Shown: positions 38,707-45,866 of the stretch, piece after piece | Numbering within the stretch: position 1 is the stretch's first letter | Layout of the letters: every line of letters starts with the position of its first letter | Assembly: GCA_963741985.1 (NCBI GenBank) | Contig: CAVUKD010000001.1 | Span: 804,703-868,702, forward strand | Source of the DNA: Cryomorpha sp963741985 | GTDB lineage: Bacteria > Bacteroidota > Bacteroidia > Flavobacteriales_D > Cryomorphaceae | DNA length: 64,000 nucleotides | Direction: 5' to 3' | Position numbers and translations under genes: made by a program | The notes under the pieces: generated by a model | The model's input: only the letters and a program-made list of their open reading frames with translations | Databases searched by the model: none | What the model was told of the DNA's origin: nothing

Positions 38707-38978
38707 GTAAACGTACAAAGAAATTTCAAATAGAGGCTTAAAAGGGAAATGTCACTACCTACGCATTTGGCCGACCAACAAAGTACCGCAACGTCGGCAC
38801 TACGATCTCTTCGTATGGGGAAAGCGATACGATTCTTCGTTCTTTTCATGTTTTGACAGAGTACGTGTTGCCGACAAGTACTCAGTTAACACTTTGGTAA
38901 TAAACCCTTTCGAGCCGTTGGACAAATAGCAACAAACCAATTAATCCTTACATTTAAATCCCTCAAAAACATCAAATC

Positions 38979-39377
38979 ATGTTAGCAAAAAGCAAAGCCT
39001 TCAGTGGATATTCAGTAAATGATATCGATAAAGCGAAACAGTTTTACGGAGAAGTCTTGGGACTAAAAGTAAAGCTGAATGCGACGGGAATTCTCGAATT
39101 AAATATTGAAAACGGAGCGCGCGCAGTTCACTCTACGAAGCCGAATCACGTAGCGGCGACTTTTACCGTGCTCAACTTTCCCGTAGCCGATATTGATATG
39201 GCTGTGGATGGCCTTGCGGCGAAAGGAGTGGAATTTCTTCAATACGGTTCGCCGATGGATACCGATGCAAAAGGAATTTGCCGAAGTTCGGGCGCAGATC
39301 GCGGGCCACATATTGCGTGGTTTAAAGACCCTGCGGGGAATATACTTTCGGTGCTCCAAGCATCGGGGCAGCCATAA
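38979..39377 (+). CDS. VOC family protein
   Basis: A single 132-residue vicinal-oxygen-chelate domain: SKAFSGYSVNDIDKAKQFYGEVLGL at the start, HVAATFTVLNFPVADIDMAVDGL in the middle, and the C-terminal WFKDPAGNILSVLQ, which has the DPxGN motif of the fold. Members act on small molecules as dioxygenases, isomerases or resistance proteins; substrate unknown. TACATTTA at 38949-38956 is a near -7 match. Monocistronic. Confidence 0.85.
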   Translation: MLAKSKAFSGYSVNDIDKAKQFYGEVLGLKVKLNATGILELNIENGARAVHSTKPNHVAATFTVLNFPVADIDMAVDGLAAKGVEFLQYGSPMDTDAKGICRSSGADRGPHIAWFKDPAGNILSVLQASGQP

Positions 39378-39440
39378 CGTTTTGGCAACATGTGATCCTT
39401 AAACCATACATTCCAAAATCACAATATCAACCGATTCTGG

Positions 39441-40154
39441 TTACCCCAGCAATTTCAAACCTATCATTCCTACCAAAAAGCCAAAACAAGCACCCAGTGC
39501 CGGAATCCAGCTTTTTTTAATGCTCGACAACGGGCCGATATCCTGAAAAATCAAATAAATTATTCCTCCTGAAGAAAAGAGCATAAGGGCTCCTATCATA
39601 CGGGGCATTCCGGATAAAAAGTAATAGCCTGCGATTGCGGAAGCGACCCCGGAAAAACTCAGGAAGAAAAGTATTATCAAACTTTTCTTAGCCGTAAAGC
39701 TCGATTTCAATTCCGGGTAGGCGTTGAATGCCTCCGGAAAATTTTGCACCCCAATAATGATAGCCAACAGTATACCGAGGTTAATATCCTTTGAAAACAC
39801 AGCGCCCATTGCTATAGATTCGGGCACAAAATCTGAAAGCATGCCTAACAATTGTGCTATCGTACCCCCTTTCCGCTCAATATATCGATCTATTAAAAAG
39901 AAGGCTATAGCACCGGCCAGAAAGCATATTGTCATGGGTAGCATAGAGAGCACTTTCATTCCTTCCGGAATCAATACCAGCGCTACTGCAGCCATTAAAA
40001 TACCCCCTCCAAAAGCGATGGAGATATGGATTATTTCGGCTTTTATTAATCCGGATTTAACGTGTTCCCCAAAATAATGAGAAAGAATCCCTCCCAAAAA
40101 AACAGTAGAACCTGAGAGAAAGGAGTATACTATAATGAGCTGTAGTTCTGTCAT
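39441..40154 (-). CDS. ZIP-family divalent metal transporter
   Basis: A 237-residue membrane protein with about eight helices and no signal peptide. The ZIP family signature is present but altered: helix 4 has DFVPESIAMGAVF (the usual first residue of HxxPE is Asp here) and helix 5 has GVQNFPEAF, matching the metal-binding HxxPEG-like block. It would import zinc, iron or another divalent metal through the inner membrane. It is the first gene of the minus-strand group that extends to 48392. Metal specificity cannot be read. Confidence 0.85.
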   Translation of the reverse strand: MTELQLIIVYSFLSGSTVFLGGILSHYFGEHVKSGLIKAEIIHISIAFGGGILMAAVALVLIPEGMKVLSMLPMTICFLAGAIAFFLIDRYIERKGGTIAQLLGMLSDFVPESIAMGAVFSKDINLGILLAIIIGVQNFPEAFNAYPELKSSFTAKKSLIILFFLSFSGVASAIAGYYFLSGMPRMIGALMLFSSGGIIYLIFQDIGPLSSIKKSWIPALGACFGFLVGMIGLKLLG

Positions 40155-40232
40155 GATAAAGCTAAAAGCTATTTTACATATTTATACTTTGGGCTTGTTA
40201 TTATCAACGATTAATCACACTCTCTCTATTAT

Positions 40233-41057
40233 TCAGAACTTTTCAGCCTTATTGTATTCTACTTCAGTGATATAAAATTTCGCATAACTAAAATCACCTT
40301 TCTCGAGTCGCCATTTCACGTCAAAGGCAGTTGGAATCAGCATACCGCTGAAGGGCTTGTAGTCCGTGGCTTTGATTACCCAAGTTTCGAGATTCGCTTC
40401 ATCCATGTATCGTTCGGTTTCCAACTCCGTAATCTCACCCCTATCGCTAAAAGTAACTTTGAAAAACAATGATGGTTCATTGTAATTATAGGTGAGTTTT
40501 GCAGAATTTGAATCAATGGATGACCAAACTAGTCTTTCAGCGGGTAAGAGATTTGTTGGATACAAAACGCTCTCTCCGAGCCATCGAAGAAGCTCGCCCT
40601 GATCATATTGCGCACCTTTGGCATTAACCACATTAAACAAGGATAAAAGTGACACAACCAATCGGCCTTGGTTTGAAATATACAGGTCTCTTGCTACAAA
40701 CATTGCTGTAGTGCCTTTCCAAATAAACCCAGGCTTTTGGGTAGTGGCATATTGTTCTCCTGAAATGTTCATCCAACCTTTGTCAAGACCTGCTTTAAAT
40801 TGACCTTTGTGTTTAATTCTGGCATAACTAATATAGGGTTGCCCATCTTTTAGGATATGTTTGAAATATCTTTGCACGGGTTCAGGCAAACCCTCAAGTT
40901 GCTCATAGCTGAATTTCTTGTTGGAGATATTTTTCGATTGAGAAAATAATTCTTTTACTTGGCTATTAAATTTGATTGATAAATTTATTTTTCCGCCAAG
41001 GAATATGAGGGCAACTATGACAATAAAAATAACAACTATCGTCATGCCTTTTTTCAT
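40233..41057 (-). CDS. DUF6544-like membrane-anchored protein
   Basis: A 274-residue protein with an N-terminal membrane anchor (MTIVVIFIVIVALIFLGG), a helical LPEPVQRYF stretch at about residue 55, and a beta-rich body (KHKGQFKAG, YTEQTW-like WMNISGEQYATTQKPG, YDQGELLRWLGE, YNEPSLFFKVTFSDRGEI). The motif LPEPVQRYFKH with WMN..GEQ and a MLIPTAFDVKWR block points to the DUF6544 (DUF6920) family, whose function is unknown; its fold may resemble LolA/LolB lipid-binding sheets (inference). It sits 78 bases from the ZIP gene and may share its transcript. Confidence 0.6.
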   Translation of the reverse strand: MKKGMTIVVIFIVIVALIFLGGKINLSIKFNSQVKELFSQSKNISNKKFSYEQLEGLPEPVQRYFKHILKDGQPYISYARIKHKGQFKAGLDKGWMNISGEQYATTQKPGFIWKGTTAMFVARDLYISNQGRLVVSLLSLFNVVNAKGAQYDQGELLRWLGESVLYPTNLLPAERLVWSSIDSNSAKLTYNYNEPSLFFKVTFSDRGEITELETERYMDEANLETWVIKATDYKPFSGMLIPTAFDVKWRLEKGDFSYAKFYITEVEYNKAEKF

Positions 41058-41118
41058 TTTGATTTTTGGTAATTACTAGTATTAAAACTATAACATCCGC
41101 CTAAAATGGAGGATGAAA

Positions 41119-42576
41119 TTACTCATTTAAGATGAATTTCTGAGCTATAGACAGCTTTCTGAAAAGCCGCCTGTTTTTGAAATTATTTTTACGGCTCCGG
41201 CTCAGTATGTTATGCAATGTTTTAAGCACCTCTATGGTATGCCCACCTTTGTTAATCATCACGCAATCGGCTTGAGCAGCGTGCGCTGCATCGGTTATTT
41301 CGCTACGAGTAGCCAAACCACCCTTGTTCATATTTTCAAGCACCTGAGTAGCCCATATTACCGGAGTATGTGCAGCTTCACAAATCCATAGGATCTCATC
41401 TTGAATCTCACTCATCCTTTCAAAACCAATTTCCACAGCGAGATCTCCTCTGGCGATCATGATGCCAATTAGGTTATGCTGCATGCCCTGCAAAATAATT
41501 GCCGGTAGATTATTCACTGCCTGGTTGGTTTCAATTTTAGCTACAATGGGAAGGTGAGGTTTATTTAATCGGCTCAGCTGCATTTGCAATTCCCGTATAT
41601 CGCTGCCTTTGTTCACAAATGAAAATCCCACCATATCAGCGTACTGCACAATGAAGGGAAGGCATTTCTGGTCATAATCGGTAATGGGATTAATTTGAAA
41701 GATAGTATCCGGAAAATTTATGCCTTTTTGACTTTTAATAATCGGTTTTTTTGCGGAAACGCGAATAATTTTAAGGATAGCTAGGGTACCATTCACGCTC
41801 TGTACCACCGTTTCAAATAATCCGTCATCAAAATAAACCCGGTGTCCCGGTTTCAATTTTTCTACAATCCCCGGCAGAGTGCAGCGTATATTTTTTTTCT
41901 CCGTTAACGCCTTATGTTCGGGATCAGTCAAGGTGATTTCATCACCCCATTCTACTTTAATTTTGGCATTCTTGTGCTTCTTGCTGATAATTTCTGTTCG
42001 AATTTTAGGACCGGCGAGATCCATATAAAGCTTGCAAGGCATGTTCATTTCAGCAATCGCCTTTTTTAAATTTTCAATCATTTTTAACCAAGTCGGTTCA
42101 TCATCATGTGCGCAATTGATACGGGCTACCTGCATCCCATTTTTCAGCAGGTCGCACATCAGTTCGAAGTCTTCGGCAAAATACGTGTCAAACGTAACCA
42201 TTATGGGAGGCGTTTCATCTATTCCGGCTTTTCCCAAAAGTGTAATGATGTTTTGTTGTAATTGCTTAAACCCGCTGGAAACATCTAACTTATAAGTGGT
42301 AGTTGTATTATCGCCAAGCCAGCCCATAATACTTCTAACCTGAGCTTTAATATGACTCTCACTGCTTGCCAGAGATGATAAACCCATGTAATGCAACTGT
42401 TTTTGAAGCTGCTCAATATTCTGTGAACGTAAGGCTAAATAATCTACCAGATTGATGGCGCTTTTGCGAAAGTGAGATTTAGCACCTTTGATTTGTAGGT
42501 CTTTTTGGACTTCAGCTGCGAGCATCCGTTCATGAATATCTTCTAACTCCTTAAGAAGATTTGGTTTTGATTTCAT
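41119..42576 (-). CDS. Pyruvate-kinase-like protein lacking the C-terminal allosteric domain
   Basis: A 485-residue protein with a 145-residue helical N-terminal extension (HERMLAAEVQKDL ..) followed by the pyruvate kinase A/B domains. Active-site blocks are kept: ARINCAHD, DLAGPKIRT, VAKIETNQA (Lys and Glu), MIARGDLAVEIG (Asp) and VIWATQVLENMNKGG (Thr). At the end the usual MLSGETA is MINKGGH and the roughly 120-residue regulatory C-domain is missing. The family makes pyruvate and ATP from phosphoenolpyruvate; this variant probably lacks the usual effector control. A glycolytic enzyme inside a stress/metal cluster suggests an energy-limiting-condition isozyme (inference). Confidence 0.8.
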   Translation of the reverse strand: MKSKPNLLKELEDIHERMLAAEVQKDLQIKGAKSHFRKSAINLVDYLALRSQNIEQLQKQLHYMGLSSLASSESHIKAQVRSIMGWLGDNTTTTYKLDVSSGFKQLQQNIITLLGKAGIDETPPIMVTFDTYFAEDFELMCDLLKNGMQVARINCAHDDEPTWLKMIENLKKAIAEMNMPCKLYMDLAGPKIRTEIISKKHKNAKIKVEWGDEITLTDPEHKALTEKKNIRCTLPGIVEKLKPGHRVYFDDGLFETVVQSVNGTLAILKIIRVSAKKPIIKSQKGINFPDTIFQINPITDYDQKCLPFIVQYADMVGFSFVNKGSDIRELQMQLSRLNKPHLPIVAKIETNQAVNNLPAIILQGMQHNLIGIMIARGDLAVEIGFERMSEIQDEILWICEAAHTPVIWATQVLENMNKGGLATRSEITDAAHAAQADCVMINKGGHTIEVLKTLHNILSRSRKNNFKNRRLFRKLSIAQKFILNE

Positions 42577-42982
42577 TTTAATAGTACTTCATTTTAAACT
42601 GTGGCTGAAGGTACTTTGATTACATTCCGGTATACCGGCAATTTTTTTTTGAATCCACAATTGATAGTAAAGCCTTTATTTACAGAACAATGCACATCAC
42701 TTAAAAAATTAAACTGCCGCGCAAATCCTAAGGTTCCTTTTCTGAATAATGCCATTCTCAAGAGTATAGGGACGACTCCAGAAATAGCAAGAAAAAAACT
42801 TTTAACAAGCTATAACTATCAATAAAGCCACAAATAACTGTCAATAAAGCCACAAATAGATACCTGAATTTTATCCCATCCAAGTATCTATAGTGTTAAT
42901 ATAAAGAGGTCAAATACATGAGATGACAACATTGCCGTCAAGGATTAATAGATTCTTAGTGCGAATCTTTCGTTCCATCGGT
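42577..42982. other. Intergenic region with a 22-base tandem repeat
   Basis: Gap between the pyruvate-kinase-like gene and the DJ-1 gene. The plus frame 42601-42825 starts with GTG and has no coding signal that I trust. The tandem repeat at 42815-42858 is listed separately. No terminator seen. Confidence 0.4.
42815..42858. repeat. 22-base tandem repeat, two units
   Basis: Two units of ACT(A/G)TCAATAAAGCCACAAATA, 42815-42836 and 42837-42858, differing at one base. It lies about 240 bases upstream of the pyruvate-kinase-like start and 125 bases past the DJ-1 stop. Confidence 0.8.
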
Positions 42983-43678
42983 TCAGACCGCCATCTTCTT
43001 TCCTTCGAGTGTCTTTAAGAGCAACTTGGCTGCATCTTCAGAAGAGCCCGGATTTTGACCTGTAATTAATAAACCATCGTGTTTTACGTAAGACGCCCAA
43101 TCTGCTCCCTTGGAGTAATGAGCACCCTGTTTTGTGAGTTCATCTTCGAGTAAAAAAGGCACCACTTTCGTTAATTGAACTGCCTCTTCTTCTGTGTTTG
43201 AAAATCCCGTCACGTGTTTGCCTTTCACAATCGGCTCTCCATTCATGGCTTTCACATTTACCAGTGCCGCAGGGGCGTGGCATACAAAAGCAATCGGTTT
43301 TTGATTGTTGTAAAACGCTTCGATTAACTTGATAGATGATTCATCCGTTGCTAAATCCCATAATGGCCCATGCCCACCTGGATAAAAAACGGCATCGTAA
43401 TCATCTTGCTTTACCTCACTGAGCTCTACAGTATGCGCTACCTTATCAATTAAGGTATTGTCTTTATAGAACCTTTCTGTGGCAGGAGTTTGGGCATCTT
43501 TCGTTTCACTTTTGGGATCAACGGGTGGCTGACCTCCTTTTGGGGATGCAATGGTAATTTCTGCTCCGGCGTCCGCAAAAACATAATACGGCGCTGCAAA
43601 TTCCTCAATCCAAAAACCTGTTTTTTCTCCTGTTTTTCCCAATTCGCTGTGGGAAGTTAAAACTATCAATACGTTCAT
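42983..43678 (-). CDS. DJ-1/PfpI-superfamily protein (Hsp31-like)
   Basis: A 231-residue class I glutamine-amidotransferase-like protein. Nucleophile block AFVCHAPAAL (Cys at about 130, followed by His), an upstream acid in GFWIEEFAAPYYVF (Glu), and FYPGGHGPLWDL, which is the GGHG of Hsp31/glyoxalase III relatives. The family detoxifies methylglyoxal or acts as chaperone/protease under stress; which applies here is open. Cytoplasmic, no signal. It fits the stress cluster around it. Confidence 0.85.
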   Translation of the reverse strand: MNVLIVLTSHSELGKTGEKTGFWIEEFAAPYYVFADAGAEITIASPKGGQPPVDPKSETKDAQTPATERFYKDNTLIDKVAHTVELSEVKQDDYDAVFYPGGHGPLWDLATDESSIKLIEAFYNNQKPIAFVCHAPAALVNVKAMNGEPIVKGKHVTGFSNTEEEAVQLTKVVPFLLEDELTKQGAHYSKGADWASYVKHDGLLITGQNPGSSEDAAKLLLKTLEGKKMAV

Positions 43679-44320
43679 TTCAGTTTATTTTTTAGGGTTA
43701 ATACTATATTTTTATTTAGAATTACTTTTCCTTGGTTCTTTCCTTCAAAAGAAATGAAGAAAAACCTGCGCCCTCCTATCAAATTCTTCGATAAACTATT
43801 CGCTACAGTCTACTCTTTTAACAACTGTTCAAGCTGTTTGTTGAATTAGGATAGCTCTATTTTCGAACTTCAGTTACTAAGAATATTTGAAGTTCTATAT
43901 TATCAAATTTTGATGCATCAGATACCTTCTTCAACGGGTTATGTGTATCCCACATTTTTATGCAAATAGACTAAAAACACACTTTTTAAAGAAAACTCAA
44001 TGAAATCCGTGACTACACCAGCGACGGGAATGCTGATGGATTTACCACTTACCTCCCAACCAGAATAATCTTTCGCTTTTCGCATAGATAGCGCAGGCAA
44101 ACCAATTTTCACTTGTGCTCCTACTCTGACTCAGGCACTGAAGAAAATTATGAATGGCAGAAATGCATTTGTCAAATCTTTCTGCAGCGACCAAATGTCT
44201 TTCTTCATTATCACAAGTTGGTTTCTGAATAAACCGTGCTGGCGCGGCCTGAAACATTCGAAAATGTTATGTGATTCTATCTCAAGACCCAAAAATTCAT
44301 TTTCAGAACCCCTTTGTGTT
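43679..44320 (-). other. Intergenic region with a possible decayed minus-strand gene
   Basis: About 640 bases. On the minus strand, two overlapping frames look partly protein-like: one from 44257 (MFQAAPARFIQKPTCDNEER, ending 44042) and one, with an internal stop, giving NIFECFRPRQHGLFRN and SGWEVSGKSISIPVAGVVTDF. I cannot name a family. A frameshifted relic is possible; nothing firm. Confidence 0.25.
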
Positions 44321-45031
44321 TTACAAACTGTCCACTTTAATAAAGAGTTTTGAATCTGTCATCGAGATTTCACAACGGCTGGGTGCTTTGGTTGCATAAG
44401 TATTTCCACAAGTTGGGCATAAGTAGTATTGTTTGGCCAATGTATTCTCAGTACCGCCTTCAAGAGCAGCCAATGCACCCATGTAGAAATCCCTATGCTT
44501 TTGCTCTACTTTATAGGCATATGTGCAACTAATTTGAGCCATATAATTTCCTGCGGCATTTGCGTTTTTAATAAATTCGGGATACATGGTAGTGAACTCA
44601 TAACTCTCTCCGTCAATTGCTTCTTTTAAATTTTCGATGGTTGTGTTTACCGTGAATTCGGGAGTGATTTCAGGTATGGTTTCTCCCATTCTGATCAAAA
44701 CCACTTTGTGATTATTCGCGTGAATTAATTCAGCTCCGGAAGCAGCTTTAAAAAGCAATGCGATTTCAGGATGACCCTCGGCCGCCGCCTTTTTGCTGTA
44801 AGCCGCATATTTAAAGTGAGCCGTCGTCTCTCCTTTATAGGCATCGTGCATGTTTTGAATGATTAATTTTTGTGGATCCTGGTTTTCAACATTGGGTGCC
44901 GTTGCCGTATCCTTTGCCACAGTATTTGACTTTGCTACTTCAATTTTATTTTCCGCGTTCAAATTACAAGATTCCAGAAGCCCACTTAAGGTGGCTGCCG
45001 CCAATACAAATACTAAAATTGACTTTTTCAT
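44321..45031 (-). CDS. Rubrerythrin-type lipoprotein
   Basis: A 236-residue exported rubrerythrin. The signal ends in a lipobox (LLESC, Cys at 22), so the mature protein is lipid-anchored outside the inner membrane. A ferritin-like diiron domain spans about residues 55-190, with Glu residues in GETTAHFKYAAYSKKA, GAELIHANNH, ESYEFTTMYPEF and YKVEQKHRDFYMG; a C-terminal rubredoxin-like part has YYLCPTCGNTY but only one further Cys (SRCEIS). The family reduces hydrogen peroxide. A surface or periplasmic rubrerythrin is unusual compared with cytoplasmic relatives. TTAAGG-type motif upstream at 45085. Confidence 0.88.
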   Translation of the reverse strand: MKKSILVFVLAAATLSGLLESCNLNAENKIEVAKSNTVAKDTATAPNVENQDPQKLIIQNMHDAYKGETTAHFKYAAYSKKAAAEGHPEIALLFKAASGAELIHANNHKVVLIRMGETIPEITPEFTVNTTIENLKEAIDGESYEFTTMYPEFIKNANAAGNYMAQISCTYAYKVEQKHRDFYMGALAALEGGTENTLAKQYYLCPTCGNTYATKAPSRCEISMTDSKLFIKVDSL

Positions 45032-45084
45032 TTTGATGTTTTTTTTGTTTTTAAAACTTATTTGTAAATCTATTTCTGTAGCAC

Positions 45085-45097
45085 TTAAGGTTAGCTT
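45085..45097 (-). promoter_or_regulatory. Conserved upstream motif TTAAGGTTAGCTT
   Basis: A 13-base word on the plus strand 54 bases before the rubrerythrin start; it recurs with one change at 45714-45726 before the DUF2231 gene. Possibly a shared operator of the cluster (inference). Confidence 0.3.
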
Positions 45098-45140
45098 TGT
45101 AGTTTATTAAGAATCACTTAAGATCCTATGTTAATTGCGA

Positions 45141-45608
45141 TCACTCCGCTGATGGATCCCCAAAATCAGGAAGTACCAATTCTATTCCCGCACCATGTTT
45201 GAAAACCAACTGTCCGCCTAAATAACCGGTTCTTGCTACAAAACCAATCAAAGTGGCAAACAAGAGAATGCTCGCCCATTTGGCCCAGTTTTTTTGAAAG
45301 TCGAAATAATAGATTGCAGCTCTAAAAAGCGCTGTAATAATAGCCAGCCATAGGGTTACAAGTGCAGCGTCTTCGTGTAATTCCAGAGGTTCCTGTAGAA
45401 AACCATCTGTCATTCCACCTCCGGCGTAGCTCCCACTTATATAGGCCACTATTGCGCCTAGCGCCCCAAGAATCAACAAATAAAAAGCGGCATCCTTAAA
45501 AAATTTCCTTTTCGTAAACAATGCAATAAGCTCGGACAAAAAACCCACTATAAGCAAGGCTATCGGAAAATGAATAACCATGGCATGAAGATGTGGTGCA
45601 GTGATCAT
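45141..45608 (-). CDS. DUF2231 integral membrane protein
   Basis: A 155-residue protein with four membrane helices. It keeps the family pattern: PHLHAMVIHFPIALL in helix 1, LHEDAALVTLW before helix 3, and GYLGGQLVFKHGAG at the end, with His residues spaced as in DUF2231 proteins suspected to bind haem. The function is unknown. It lies between rubrerythrin and the P-type ATPase and is probably part of the same regulated group. Confidence 0.85.
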   Translation of the reverse strand: MITAPHLHAMVIHFPIALLIVGFLSELIALFTKRKFFKDAAFYLLILGALGAIVAYISGSYAGGGMTDGFLQEPLELHEDAALVTLWLAIITALFRAAIYYFDFQKNWAKWASILLFATLIGFVARTGYLGGQLVFKHGAGIELVLPDFGDPSAE

Positions 45609-45713
45609 AATTATTTTGTTTAGTGATTACGCGAACCCGAAATGAGATTCAGTGTTTTTAATATTTGAGTCTAAAGGTAGACCTGTGCCACCTTGAATTC
45701 CCTTAGAGAATCA

Positions 45714-45726
45714 TTAAGGTTGGCTT
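45714..45726 (-). promoter_or_regulatory. Conserved upstream motif TTAAGGTTGGCTT
   Basis: Second copy of the motif at 45085, 106 bases before the DUF2231 start; 12 of 13 bases identical. Candidate regulatory site. Confidence 0.3.
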
Positions 45727-45866
45727 AAGAATTCGCAATAGCCGTGCACTTTACGTTAGTCATGCAAATTAGAAAATGCCAATTCTATTCCTGAAAACCA
45801 GTTGACCTTCCGGGTAAACGGTATTTAGGTTGCGTTTCGAATTCCTATTTCACAAAGGCATTCTTT

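Noticed and set aside
42601..42825. 74-codon plus-strand frame with GTG start
   Set aside because: No family and no expression signals; overlaps the tandem repeat.
42815..42858. Direct repeat as a CRISPR array
   Set aside because: Only two adjacent units with no spacer and no cas gene.
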